Shown: positions 1-9,473 of the stretch, piece after piece
Layout: each line of letters begins with the position of its first letter
Position numbering within the stretch: the stretch's first letter is position 1
Assembly: GCF_001421015.2 (NCBI RefSeq)
Contig: NZ_CP013023.1
Span: forward strand, 1,667,501 to 1,731,500
Direction of reading: 5' to 3'
DNA length: 64,000 nt
Source: Paenibacillus bovis
GTDB taxonomy: Bacteria > Bacillota > Bacilli > Paenibacillales > Paenibacillaceae
Made by a program: the position numbers and the translations under genes
The notes under the pieces: model-generated
What the model was told of the DNA's origin: nothing
The model's database searches: none
Seen by the model: only the letters and a program-made list of their open reading frames with translations

Positions 1-2
1 AG

Positions 3-1823
3 ACAGAGCCTTTTCGAGCCCATCTGTTAGGGCAATATATGCGCAAAACCATTCCAGAGCATATTAAGTCGCTTCAATTTATCTATAACTATTTCCAAGT
101 ACAAGGGTCAGTAGGACAAGGGAATTGGGCGAATGTGCCTTGGATTGCAATTATGCATCGTCAAGTAACGGATTCTACGCAAAAGGGACTCTATGTGACC
201 TATCTATTTGCTGAGGATATGAGGTCTGTATATCTGGTACTCCAGTACGGTGTAACTGATCTCAAGAATAAACTTGGAACGAAAAAGGCTTATGAGCATT
301 TTGAACAGAAAGCACGCGAGATTCGTGCAATGATGCCGAATACGCGTATGAATACCGAAGATCCCATCTATCTTGGTGAGAGCGGATATGCTAAAGACTA
401 TGCAGCCTCTACAATTGCTCACTTTCATTATGAAATTGAAGACATGCCTAATAACGAGCAGATGGTCGATGATCTGTGGGATGCGGTAGAGACCTATCTC
501 TCTTATGTACAACGTATGGGTGCAGCGCCAAGCAATGAATGGGCGAATAATTTTGAAGAAGTGGTAACTGAGTCGCCAGAAGAAGAACCTGATAGCGTAG
601 TATTTGTCCGCGATATTGAAGTTAAAGAGACGCTGCACAACATCCAGGAATATATTTCGCAGCGTGGGTTCTACTTCCCTGAGTCGTTAACCCATAACTT
701 CTACTTATCTATGAAAAGCCGCCCTTTTGTGATCTTAGCGGGTATCTCGGGTACAGGGAAGACGCGTCTTGTGCGTTTATTTGCTGAAGCAGTAGGGGCG
801 ACGATTGCTAATGGACAGTTTCATTTGATATCTGTACGTCCGGATTGGAGCGATCCAGCGGATCTGATTGGATACAAGGATTTGTCTGGCAACTTTAAAC
901 CAGGCCCATTAATGAATGTATTTGTAGAAGCCTCTAAAGAAGAAAACCGAAGAAAGCCTTATTTTGTATGTCTAGATGAAATGAACTTAGCGCGAGTAGA
1001 GCATTATTTTAGCGATATGATGAGCTTGTTAGAAACGCAAGCTTGGCAGGATAGTAGCAATGATACACAGCAGGCGGACAATACTATGCACCGCGGACGT
1101 ATTGTTACAGCGCCTTTATTTGCTACAGATACACTCAATACCGAAGAAGACCAATCCCGCTACGGCAACCTCGGCATCCCTGAGAATGTCTACATCGTCG
1201 GTACGGTCAACATGGACGAGACAACCTACCCATTCAGCAAACGGGTACTGGACCGGGCGAATACAATCGAGTTCAATGCGATCGACCTGATGCAGCTGCC
1301 GCGGATCGCTGAAGACAGCCAGCAGCTGGTGGAAGTGGTGCCAGTTGAGCAGTCGTTCCTCCGCAGCGACTATCTCCAGCTGATCGATGCACTCGGCGAT
1401 TACGAAGATCTCATTCGCCGCACGACCGAACAGCTGGTACAGGTGAATCATATTCTGGAAGACATCCATGCGCATGTAGGATTCCGGATTCGGGATGCAG
1501 TGTGCTTTTATCTGGTGTACAACGAGCGCTTTGGTCTCATGACCGAGGAAGCGGCCTTCGATCTGCAGCTGCTGCAGAAGATTCTGCCGCGCATCCAGGG
1601 CAGCCAGTCCGGTGTACGCCGTGTGCTGGTGGATCTGCTCAAGCTGTGTCTGACAGGCAATACACGCATCCCGTCACCGCTCGAAGACGATGACGCATTC
1701 TGGAGACAGTGGAGCCGGGGTGGTACTCCGCCAGCAGCACGCTATCCGGAGAGTGCGCGCAAGCTGGTGTATATGATCCGGCGGCTGGATGAAGACGGGT
1801 TCACCTCGTACTGGGTGTCCTAG
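3..1823 (+). CDS. McrB-like AAA+ GTPase, 5' end outside window
   Basis: Motor subunit of an McrBC-type (type IV-like) restriction system, expected to hydrolyse GTP and drive the nuclease made by the next gene. Seen: Walker A GISGTGKT about 245 codons in, Walker B-like FVCLDEMNL, and the NMDETTYPFS...VLDRA segment typical of McrB-type ATPases. The N-terminal half resembles the MrcB (DUF3578) recognition domain. The first ATG is at 39, but it has no ribosome binding site and the frame stays open to the window edge. The codons before it read PFRAHLLGQY, which fits the usual start of that domain, so the gene probably begins upstream. Base composition changes inside the gene: by hand 24/60 G+C at 601-660 and 33/60 at 1261-1320, with the switch near 1140. 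The family is clear; the target modification is unknown. Confidence 0.85.
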   Translation, partial: TEPFRAHLLGQYMRKTIPEHIKSLQFIYNYFQVQGSVGQGNWANVPWIAIMHRQVTDSTQKGLYVTYLFAEDMRSVYLVLQYGVTDLKNKLGTKKAYEHFEQKAREIRAMMPNTRMNTEDPIYLGESGYAKDYAASTIAHFHYEIEDMPNNEQMVDDLWDAVETYLSYVQRMGAAPSNEWANNFEEVVTESPEEEPDSVVFVRDIEVKETLHNIQEYISQRGFYFPESLTHNFYLSMKSRPFVILAGISGTGKTRLVRLFAEAVGATIANGQFHLISVRPDWSDPADLIGYKDLSGNFKPGPLMNVFVEASKEENRRKPYFVCLDEMNLARVEHYFSDMMSLLETQAWQDSSNDTQQADNTMHRGRIVTAPLFATDTLNTEEDQSRYGNLGIPENVYIVGTVNMDETTYPFSKRVLDRANTIEFNAIDLMQLPRIAEDSQQLVEVVPVEQSFLRSDYLQLIDALGDYEDLIRRTTEQLVQVNHILEDIHAHVGFRIRDAVCFYLVYNERFGLMTEEAAFDLQLLQKILPRIQGSQSGVRRVLVDLLKLCLTGNTRIPSPLEDDDAFWRQWSRGGTPPAARYPESARKLVYMIRRLDEDGFTSYWVS

Positions 1824-1834
1824 ATGATCTCTAC

Positions 1835-1840
1835 AGGAGG
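1835..1840 (+). promoter_or_regulatory. RBS that decides the start of the DUF2357 gene
   Basis: A perfect AGGAGG lies five bases before the ATG at 1846. The GTG at 1840 would extend the frame by two codons but overlaps this site, so 1846 is the better start. Confidence 0.7.
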
Positions 1841-1845
1841 TGCCC

Positions 1846-4497
1846 ATGAATCTGAATAAAAGTGTGAATCTATTGGAGATCCAGACGAGCATAGGGAGCA
1901 TCTATCTGCAGGGTAAGCCGTATCATCCGGCAGTAGAGACGCTGCAGCTGCACCGGGAAAAGGGACAGTGGGTCGATGCCCATCTCAAGTGTACGTCGCT
2001 GACATCGGATATTGAGGTGCAGTCGGTGCAGGTATTCTCTCCGGTAGAGGGGGAATTGGTAGCATGGAGCGCTGGCGCAGATGTACTACCCTGCTTTTAC
2101 GAGCAGCAGAATTATGAGTTTGTGTATGAACGGGCAGAGGATACGAGTCTGCCGGTCACCTTTTACCATGATAATCAGTATCTGCGGGAAGCGGTCACGC
2201 CCAAGGGCAAGCGGTTGCTATCCGGGATGCTTAACTTCCGTAATGAAGTGGGCTTTACCGAGCTGGAGCTACGGAGTAACGGGCAGCGTCTACTGTTGAT
2301 TGAGCTGGAGATTTTTCCGTCCAAGCTGGATTACAAGCAGGACTATGTAGCTCTACTGCATGAAGTGAACGAGCAGGTGTATAATCTATCGTTCGATTTT
2401 CTCAAGCGTACGTACCAGTCGGTCTCGCTAAGGGATAGTGAACACCAGAGCCTGAGCGAGTTTTTCTCGATTATTTCGCATCTATTTGGTCAAATGGAAA
2501 AGGCGATGGAGCGAATATCCATTCAGCCGCATCACCAGATGAACCGCGAGCAGGAACTGCGTAATGCCGCTCTGGTGAAAAAAGCCAGTCGGCGCAACAC
2601 TACCTATCTGGCTCGTCATCCGCAGCATCTGGAGAAATTGCAGCGTCCATCTCTGGAACGCGAAAATGGACAGGGGATAGGCAGCAGACATCTGAATGAA
2701 CAGTTGCAAGCCGATCCTTCCCGCCGTGGTGCGCTATCTATTAACGGAGAAGATTACCGTCCGCTTCGACTGCTCGATACGGTCAAGCATCTCTCGTATG
2801 ATACGGCAGAGAACCGGATGCTGCGCTGGATGCTGGAGCGTATTCTCTCCAGACTGCATCGTCTGCGTGACCAGTATGCCCAGCTAAACCGTCCGCAGAA
2901 TTACCGCAGCCGCACATATGACGAGCAGTTCGTGCGCCGGGTAGATGGAATGATCTCGCGGATGGAGCGGATGCTGTCTGCCAATTGGCTGCAGCAGCTG
3001 TCCCCGATGCGCAGCATGAGTCTCAGTCTGGTCATGCAGATGGCGCCGGGCTACCGGGAGATGTACCGATATTATCTGACCTTGCTCAAAGGACTATCGA
3101 TCCAGAGCGATCTGCTGCGCCTGTCGATGAAGGAAATCTCGGAGCTGTACGAATACTGGTGCTTCCTCAAGCTGAATGAACTGCTCAGCCGCAAATACCA
3201 GCTGGTTCGCCAGAATGTGATTCGGCTGAATCACTCCGGTCTATTCGTAACCCTGGATCGGGGGCAGCGCTCGCGGATGGAGTATGTGAATCCGCGCAGC
3301 GGCGAGACATTTGTGCTGTATTACAACAGTGCACCGGATAGACAGGGTACGCCGACACTGCCGCAGCGACCGGATAATGTACTTTCGTTGCGGAAAGTGG
3401 ACGCTGGACAGGAGAAGGAATACAGCTTTATTTTCGATGCCAAATACAAACTGAATGTAGCCGAAGAAGGATCTGCCTACCGGGCAAGCTATGGCCAGCC
3501 GGGACCGCAGGAAGAAGACATCAACACGATGCACCGCTACCGGGATGCGATTGTGCACGGAGTGAACGAGCAGGATTCTTCTGTATTTGATCCAGTGACA
3601 GCTATAGAACAAGGTGCAGCTGAAGAGGAGTCCAAGACTCCATTTTACAATAAAGATAAAGCAGAGCATGATCCTGGAGCTGCCACTGCCGATCTTGGAG
3701 AAGATACAATATCTCTCCGTATCCGCTATGAACGCAGCATGTACGGCGCATATGTACTGTTCCCGTATGGTAACGAGGAGGAGTACCGCCAGCACCACTT
3801 TTACAAAAGTGTACGACGGATCAATGTAGGCGCGCTGCCTTTCCTGCCCAATGCGACAACGCTGGTAGAGGAATTCCTGGATGAACTCATCCAGGATAGC
3901 CCGGAAAAGGCATACGAACGATCCACTACGCCGCGCGGTACAGAAGAGTACTATGCCAACAAGCTCGTCACCCGCAATATGATCGTCGGATCGGTACGCG
4001 GACCGGAGCAGGTAGAGCTGGCATTAACACATGGATTCTACCATGTGCCGCTCAAGAACTTTACCAATTCACAGGTCATTACCCAGCTCGAATATGTCGC
4101 CATGTACCAGTCCAAACGCAAGTTTGGTCCACTCGGTCAAGCCGGTATCCACTATTACGGACGCATCACCGGCTGGCAGATTATGCAGCGCCGGGACATT
4201 ACCGAGATTCCGTCAGACGAGCGACGAGATGACCAATTGTATGTAAAATTCACTGTAGAGCGCTGGCAGGAACGCAACGAGCCGATTACACTCGGCGGAC
4301 AGGGCATCTATACCCTGCTGTATACGAGCAAATATATTTTCGACCGCGCTCACGAACTCGCCGAACTGCGACTCGAATCCGAAGAAGACCTGAGACAATG
4401 GCGCGAGAAGCGCAGGCAAGGTCAGGTCAAAGTAGTGCTGGATAACGAGTATGTCGATCTGGCACAGCGTGTAATAGACGTATCCGTAGAAGAGTAG
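1846..4497 (+). CDS. DUF2357 / PD-(D/E)XK nuclease, McrC-like partner
   Basis: An 883-residue protein 22 bp downstream of the McrB-like gene, clearly the same operon. The N-terminal two thirds match the DUF2357 type of protein. Around residues 505-535 there is a nuclease core: PDNVL, then FIFDAKYKL, the D-x-K signature of a PD-(D/E)XK fold (PDDEXK_7-like), followed by MHRYRDAI, which is usual in this family. With the AAA+ partner it should form a modification-dependent or otherwise DNA-targeting nuclease. No methyltransferase or specificity gene follows, which agrees with a type IV-like mode. Cutting activity and target are inferred; the sequence gives only the fold and the pairing. Confidence 0.8.
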   Translation: MNLNKSVNLLEIQTSIGSIYLQGKPYHPAVETLQLHREKGQWVDAHLKCTSLTSDIEVQSVQVFSPVEGELVAWSAGADVLPCFYEQQNYEFVYERAEDTSLPVTFYHDNQYLREAVTPKGKRLLSGMLNFRNEVGFTELELRSNGQRLLLIELEIFPSKLDYKQDYVALLHEVNEQVYNLSFDFLKRTYQSVSLRDSEHQSLSEFFSIISHLFGQMEKAMERISIQPHHQMNREQELRNAALVKKASRRNTTYLARHPQHLEKLQRPSLERENGQGIGSRHLNEQLQADPSRRGALSINGEDYRPLRLLDTVKHLSYDTAENRMLRWMLERILSRLHRLRDQYAQLNRPQNYRSRTYDEQFVRRVDGMISRMERMLSANWLQQLSPMRSMSLSLVMQMAPGYREMYRYYLTLLKGLSIQSDLLRLSMKEISELYEYWCFLKLNELLSRKYQLVRQNVIRLNHSGLFVTLDRGQRSRMEYVNPRSGETFVLYYNSAPDRQGTPTLPQRPDNVLSLRKVDAGQEKEYSFIFDAKYKLNVAEEGSAYRASYGQPGPQEEDINTMHRYRDAIVHGVNEQDSSVFDPVTAIEQGAAEEESKTPFYNKDKAEHDPGAATADLGEDTISLRIRYERSMYGAYVLFPYGNEEEYRQHHFYKSVRRINVGALPFLPNATTLVEEFLDELIQDSPEKAYERSTTPRGTEEYYANKLVTRNMIVGSVRGPEQVELALTHGFYHVPLKNFTNSQVITQLEYVAMYQSKRKFGPLGQAGIHYYGRITGWQIMQRRDITEIPSDERRDDQLYVKFTVERWQERNEPITLGGQGIYTLLYTSKYIFDRAHELAELRLESEEDLRQWREKRRQGQVKVVLDNEYVDLAQRVIDVSVEE

Positions 4498-4574
4498 AAG
4501 TAGTAAGAGGGAAAAAATAGCCGTAATATGGATCATGCTATTGACATGGTAACGCCCATACAGCGGATAATCTT

Positions 4575-4772
4575 TGTAATGCTTGTAATGCTTGTAATGC
4601 TTGTAATGCTTGTAATGCTTGTAATGCTTGTAATGCTTGTAATGCTTGTAATGCTTGTAATGCTTGTAATGCTTGTAATGCTTGTAATGCTTGTAATGCT
4701 TGTAATGCTTGTAATGCTTGTAATGCTTGTAATGCTTGTAATGCTTGTAGTGCTTGTAGTGCTTGTAGTGCT
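4575..4772. repeat. 9-bp tandem array, 22 copies
   Basis: Nineteen perfect copies of TGTAATGCT are followed by three copies of TGTAGTGCT, with no interruption. The array lies about 80 bp after the DUF2357 stop, in a gap between convergent genes. Because the unit is 9 bp, two forward frames and all reverse frames stay open, giving spurious Met-Leu-Val or Ser-Ile-Thr repeat ORFs. Confidence 0.97.
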
Positions 4773-4988
4773 TGTAAGTGCTGTACTAATTAATACAGAA
4801 TACAATCCATTTCCGTATCAGAGCCTCATAATTAAATGTAGTAACATCAACTGCTGCTATTATTACTATTCTCTCTACAACCCTATACTTCACTACGATT
4901 AAACAAAGTCTACACAAAACCAACTGCTAACGATACATTCCAATGATCTGTATAAAAAAATAAATCCTGCAACAAGTACCATCCATGC

Positions 4989-5125
4989 ATAGAGCGGAGC
5001 AAAGGGAATAGAGGCAAAGGACGACATTTAAGCCTGGAGATCCTCATCTTCTCCTACCCATAAAGGATCTTCAGGCTTAACCGGAGGACGTGCCTCTATC
5101 CCTTTGCAAAGCGGATGGATGAAGC
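4989..5125 (+). repeat. structured intergenic element, copy A
   Basis: An imperfect palindrome. The outer arms GCAAAGGGAATAGAGGC and GCCTCTATCCCTTTGC pair with one bulged base. The inner arms TTAAGCCTGGAGATCC and GGATCTTCAGGCTTAA also pair. Between them lies the loop motif CGACAT on the left and ACCGGAGGACG on the right. A small hairpin-like segment around CTTTGCAAAG closes the right end. The same layout recurs at 11413, 13029, 13253, 34265 and 34550. Confidence 0.85.
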
Positions 5126-5332
5126 AGCACCAAACACTTTATACTTACCTAATTAATATATACCATGTCCCCAAGACTCCTGCATTTCGTAACAACCACA
5201 CCACACTACCCATATGTAAAACAACCAGCACCCAGCTCCACTAACTACTTCCTGTTACAACAAATCCATAACCTCTCTAGCTCCCCTACCTGCAAGCCAC
5301 CAATCCCACCGCTACCTGCCTTTTACCGCACA

Positions 5333-5566
5333 TTACAACTTCCAGATCAGCACTAACAACAGCGCCAGCACAATAAGCGCCATTACCGGATTCATAAACT
5401 TGGTCAGCCAGATCGCCATCGTCAATGTGGCAATAGCCAGATACCCCAGCCATTCCTGCTGACGGAACTTTTTACGATGATACAGCAGATGCGCATAACC
5501 AATAGGCGGCGTCACCAGACAGATGACCCAGAGAAATCCTGGGCGTAGATACCATTTCGTTTTCAT
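5333..5566 (-). CDS. small membrane protein, 77 aa
   Basis: Not recognised as a named family. Starting at the ATG at 5566, which follows GGAGGTAACTCAATT, it encodes 77 residues with a hydrophobic N-terminal segment (LWVICLVTPPIGYAHLLY), a basic stretch HRKKFRQQ, and two further hydrophobic stretches up to the C-terminus. It is therefore probably an integral membrane protein with two or three spans. The frame extends 16 codons further upstream, but the ribosome binding site favours the inner start. It stands alone between the structured element and the GH6 gene. Confidence 0.6.
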   Translation of the reverse strand: MKTKWYLRPGFLWVICLVTPPIGYAHLLYHRKKFRQQEWLGYLAIATLTMAIWLTKFMNPVMALIVLALLLVLIWKL

Positions 5567-5670
5567 AATTGAGTTACCTCCGGATGATATTTCGAAGTAG
5601 ATATCGATTGGCAAATGCTCTTCGTACGACTATCCCATCATAATATGGAAATAACACCCATATCAACTTT

Positions 5671-5709
5671 GCCCGGTTCGCAGATTTACATCCTGCAGCC
5701 GGGCTTTTT
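5671..5709 (+). terminator. terminator-like hairpin with no clear upstream gene
   Basis: GCCCGG and CCGGGC enclose about 22 bases that can themselves pair through CAG/CTG, followed by TTTTT. No forward gene ends nearby, so it may close a small transcript or be accidental. Confidence 0.5.
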
Positions 5710-6145
5710 AGTAGATGCAGGATAGTGTAATCAGGAAACTACTAAAGTTCGTAATATTCTATGATACTGTTCTGCGGGCATTATTCCATCTTATGCTTTA
5801 GTCTGTGAAAGTGTCTGGTGAACCATTCACTCTTGGTTTTTGTCTGTCCGACTGTGTCGTTTCGCCAAATTTCTTGCTTATAGGCACTTCTGATTGCATA
5901 AATGAGGATAATAAGATTCTTCGATATGGATATAAAAATACAGGCGAAATCAGGATACTCCACATCACTTTTGTTAATTATAATCCATATTTTACAATAT
6001 ACTCCACTCATTGATTGTCCTATAATCGACGCTGAGGAGGTGATTCGAAAGGGGAAGCAGTACAGAACATACCAAAATAGAAAACGCTTACCGGAAAGGT
6101 TGGGCTCGACTCCAAACAAATTTCAGAGAAAGAAAGGTGAATGGA
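5710..6145 (+). promoter_or_regulatory. upstream region of the GH6 cellulase
   Basis: About 440 bp with no strong gene. It contains TATAAT at about 6021 as a possible -10 box, and a strong GAGGAGGTGAT near 6035 not followed by a standard ATG. AGAAAACGCTTACC at 6079-6092 matches the reverse CcpA cre consensus with one mismatch. A weak frame of basic residues runs from the GTG after the SD-like site to 6156, overlapping the GH6 start. Confidence 0.4.
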
Positions 6146-8332
6146 TTGAAGTCTAAAAAAGGGTTCTGGCAAGGTTTTAAGTATACAATGGCGGCTTCAC
6201 TGCTAGTAGGGAGTCTACTGCCGGCAATGTATGGACCGACAGCATATGCAGAGGCTCATGTGGATAATCCGTTTGTCGGTGCGACCGGATATGTGAATCC
6301 GGATTACGCCAAAGAAGTTGACGGTTCGATCGCCAGAGTCAGTGATCCTGCGCTCAAGGGTAAAATGCAGACGGTCAAATCCTACCCAACCGCCGTATGG
6401 CTGGATCGGATCGACGCGATCCAGGGCGGCGCATCCAATGCCGGACGTCTCAGTCTGGAAGGGCATCTGGATGCCGCACTGGCTCAAAAGCAAGGCAATA
6501 CCCCGATAACAGCAAGCTTTGTTATCTATGATCTGCCAGGACGGGATTGCCATGCGCTGGCATCTAACGGTGAACTTCCTTTGACCCAGGAAGCTCTGCA
6601 GCGCTACAAAACGGAATATATTGATGTAATCGCCAAGACGTTTGCGAATCCCAAATACAAGGATATCCGCATAGTTAACGTGATTGAGCCGGATAGTCTG
6701 CCGAATCTGGTCACCAACCTGAGTGATGCCCGCTGTGCAGCAGCCAACTCCAGCGGTATCTATGTCGAAGGCGTGCAGTATGCGCTAAATAAGCTTCATG
6801 CCATCCCTAATACCTACAACTACCTGGATATCGGCCACTCGGGCTGGCTGGGTTGGGATAACAACCGGTCAGCGACAATTACATTGTTCACCAATGTGGT
6901 GCGCAATACCACAGCCGGACTATCCAGCATTGACGGCTTCATTACCAACACAGCGAATACCACACCGCTAAATGAGCCGAATCTGCCGAACCCGGATCTG
7001 AATATCGGGGGACAGCCGATCAAGTCATCCAAGTATTATGAGTGGAATCCGTACTTTGACGAATCGGACTTCACTGCGGCGCTATACTCCGAATTCGTTC
7101 GTGCCGGATTCCCGAGTAGCATCGGTATGCTGATCGATACCGGACGCAACGGCTGGGGCGGACCGAATCGTCCGGCGATGGCTTCGGGCAGTGACATCAA
7201 TACGTATGTCAATTCCGGCCGTGTCGACCGCCGTGCTCACCGGGGCAACTGGTGTAATAACAGCGGAGCCGGTCTGGGTACACCACCAACCGCTGCACCT
7301 GCCGCTCATCTGGATGCCTATGTATGGGTCAAGCCTCCGGGTGAATCCGATGGCTCCAGCTCCCTGATCCCGAATAATGAAGGCAAAGGCTTTGACCGTA
7401 TGTGTGATCCGACTTACACCACAGCAGATGGCGTACTGACTGGCGCGCTGCCAAATGCTCCGATCTCCGGTGCGTGGTTCCATGACCAGTTCGTGATGCT
7501 GATCAACAACGCTTATCCGGCACTGGGCACAACGACACCACCAGTAACGCCTCCGGTAACCGTACCGACAGTACCTACAGGTCTGAAAGCAGCAGCCGCT
7601 GATACACAGGTGAAGCTGAATTGGTCATCCGTGACCGGAGCCGATCACTATGTAGTCAAAAGAGCGACCAGCGAGAGCGGTCCTTTTACTACACTGGATA
7701 GCAAAGTCACAACTACACTTTATACCGACAAAGCAGTTACGAACGGCACCACGTATTATTACAAAGTGAGTGCCGTGAATAGTGCAGGCACCAGCTCCGA
7801 CTCTGCAGCCGTCAGTGCCAAACCGGTAGCCGTCGTCGTGGTACCGCCTGTTGATCCGGAACCCAATCCAAATCCTAACCCCAATCCGAATCCAACACCA
7901 ACAGGCAGCTTGAGTGTGCAATATCGTGCAGCAGATACGAATGTATCGGATATGCAGATGAAGCCATTTTTCAATATCAAGAATAATGGTACTACTCCGG
8001 TAAATCTGAGCGATCTGAAGCTGCGTTACTACTTTACCCCGGAAGGTTCCCAGGAGATGAGCTCCTGGATCGACTGGGCTAAGGTAGGACAGGATAATAT
8101 CACACGTACCTTTGGCAATGGATATGTCGAGCTGAGCTTTGGCAGCGCAGCAGGGACAATCCAGCCGGGCAGCGAGAGTGGAGAGATTCAGCTGCGCATG
8201 GCCAAGTCCGACTGGTCGGTGATGGACGAGAGCAATGATTATTCTTTTGACGCGTCCAAGGCAAGCTATACCGATTGGAACAAGGTCACTCTATATCAGG
8301 CAGGCAAATTGGTCTGGGGTATGGAGCCATAA
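6146..8332 (+). CDS. secreted GH6 cellulase with FN3 and CBM3 domains
   Basis: Hydrolyses cellulose outside the cell; family GH6 includes inverting endoglucanases and cellobiohydrolases. Seen: a signal peptide ending AYA-EA near residue 36, and the GH6 motifs VIYDLPGRDCHA (about 126), IEPDSLPN (about 180, containing the usual acid Asp), GHSGWLGW and VWVKPPGESDG. A fibronectin type III domain follows at about 475-560, then an (NP) repeat linker, then a family 3 cellulose-binding module to the end. The TTG at 6146 is preferred because AAAGGTGA lies six bases upstream; a GTG at 6137 would add three residues. A terminator follows at 8419. Endo or exo action cannot be decided from motifs alone. 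Confidence 0.93.
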   Translation: MKSKKGFWQGFKYTMAASLLVGSLLPAMYGPTAYAEAHVDNPFVGATGYVNPDYAKEVDGSIARVSDPALKGKMQTVKSYPTAVWLDRIDAIQGGASNAGRLSLEGHLDAALAQKQGNTPITASFVIYDLPGRDCHALASNGELPLTQEALQRYKTEYIDVIAKTFANPKYKDIRIVNVIEPDSLPNLVTNLSDARCAAANSSGIYVEGVQYALNKLHAIPNTYNYLDIGHSGWLGWDNNRSATITLFTNVVRNTTAGLSSIDGFITNTANTTPLNEPNLPNPDLNIGGQPIKSSKYYEWNPYFDESDFTAALYSEFVRAGFPSSIGMLIDTGRNGWGGPNRPAMASGSDINTYVNSGRVDRRAHRGNWCNNSGAGLGTPPTAAPAAHLDAYVWVKPPGESDGSSSLIPNNEGKGFDRMCDPTYTTADGVLTGALPNAPISGAWFHDQFVMLINNAYPALGTTTPPVTPPVTVPTVPTGLKAAAADTQVKLNWSSVTGADHYVVKRATSESGPFTTLDSKVTTTLYTDKAVTNGTTYYYKVSAVNSAGTSSDSAAVSAKPVAVVVVPPVDPEPNPNPNPNPNPTPTGSLSVQYRAADTNVSDMQMKPFFNIKNNGTTPVNLSDLKLRYYFTPEGSQEMSSWIDWAKVGQDNITRTFGNGYVELSFGSAAGTIQPGSESGEIQLRMAKSDWSVMDESNDYSFDASKASYTDWNKVTLYQAGKLVWGMEP

Positions 8333-8418
8333 GCTTCATGCAGTAGGGGATCACATAAATATCGGTTGAAATAGGGAAAGTAGGCAAAGCGCATAACTTG
8401 AATGGTAAATAAAGATCG

Positions 8419-8456
8419 GAGGCTTGAGATGATAGTGGATTTCAAGCCTCTTTTCG
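8419..8456 (+). terminator. terminator after GH6 gene
   Basis: GAGGCTTGA (8419-8427) pairs with TCAAGCCTC (8442-8450) and is followed by TTTTCG. It lies about 85 bp after the GH6 stop. Confidence 0.7.
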
Positions 8457-8584
8457 TACTTCCGAGCGACTGTGTTAAAATAGTAACCGAATATGGTCGG
8501 GTTGTCTGGCATTTGCCTGAGCAAAAGGCAGTGCGCAGAATACCACACCTATTCATTTACTATATACGAAAGGAGCATATATCA

Positions 8585-8695
8585 ATGGAATTTGTATATG
8601 CTGTCCTGCAGGGACTCGGCATGATCTTTATCGTGCTCGCTGTATTTGTAGTCGTGACTTTGTTTCGCCTTTGGCACAGGAAAAACAAATCCTGA
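8585..8695 (+). CDS. small membrane peptide, 36 aa
   Basis: A short ORF with a good site, GAAAGGAGC, eight bases before its ATG. It encodes a single hydrophobic helix (GMIFIVLAVFVVVTLF) followed by a basic tail RLWHRKNKS, the layout of a one-span membrane peptide with a cytoplasmic tail. The same frame is open back to an ATG at 8402, but that would run through the GH6 terminator and lacks a better site. Function unknown. Confidence 0.45.
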   Translation: MEFVYAVLQGLGMIFIVLAVFVVVTLFRLWHRKNKS

Positions 8696-9473
8696 TTCAT
8701 AAACAGCCAAAGGAAATCATAACATTCCTTTTCTGTGTTTATTCTGCTCGCTCAATCGTATGCAGCTATAAAAATCTTGCATACATTATAATAGAAGAAA
8801 CACATTCTATTCTTCCTACCATCCCCTGTAAAATCCGCCGCAAAGAGCCATTTAACCGAATGGTTCTTCTTATATTATGCCTGTATAAGGACGATATTAA
8901 AGTATCGGTTGCTCAGCTTCCTTCCACTTTTTTGCCTTTTTACAATCATCCAAATCTTTTATAGCCTCACAACTCGCTTTCTGTCTGTGCAACCTATGGA
9001 GCAGACGTTATCGTCAGGGACTTTTTTACCTGAGCCGATATCTAAAAGATCGCTGACTTGCCCGATTCTGCAAAAATGTTTTACCCATTTACCGAAATAA
9101 CACCCTTCGTTGTTCCCAAGTTACCGCTTGATAGGTTTGTTGAAAATAAAAAATTGTGCATAAAGAATAAATTTAAAGTATTTGAATCGGGACTATTCAG
9201 TCTGTAATTCGCTGAGTTAAGCTTTTTTGGATCAAGTTCACTTCCTCTGTCCCTTGTTATTCGTTGTTTATGACCAAAAAATACCATCTAACTCCTGCTT
9301 CACAACTCCCATGCTTCTAGATCTTTATATTCATTTATTGTCAGAAATATATTATTTTGGTTATAAGCTGTATATACTGACGTAGGCAACAAGGTCTGGC
9401 ATCTTATGTTCAAAATCAGTGTGCTTCCCATACTGAAATCCAAATGAGCATCACCAAAAGGAGACTTCGGAAT
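8696..9473. other. intergenic region before the GH5 gene
   Basis: No supported gene in about 780 bp. A hairpin AAGAGCCATT/AATGGTTCTT at 8843-8868, followed by CTTATATT, may be a weak terminator for the 36-codon ORF. The rest is AT-rich and presumably carries the GH5 promoter, which I could not place with confidence. Confidence 0.4.

Larger units (their letters stand above)
4498..5332. other. intergenic region with tandem array and structured element
   Basis: No convincing gene. It holds the 9-bp array at 4575-4772 and one copy of the window's structured repeat at 4989-5125. The rest is AT-rich. I found no clear terminator directly after the nuclease gene. Confidence 0.6.

Noticed and set aside
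4575..4772. CRISPR array
   Set aside because: Direct tandem units without spacers, and no cas genes in the window. The same applies to the other arrays.
4528..4902. Forward ORF with Met-Leu-Val repeats, and its antisense Ser-Ile-Thr repeat ORF
   Set aside because: Both arise from the 9-bp array, which has no stops in these frames. Neither has a well-placed ribosome binding site or non-repeat sequence of interest.
5902..6156. Basic-residue ORF in front of the GH6 gene with an SD-like sequence inside
   Set aside because: No ATG after the strong SD-like site and no family resemblance; kept only as a note on the upstream region.
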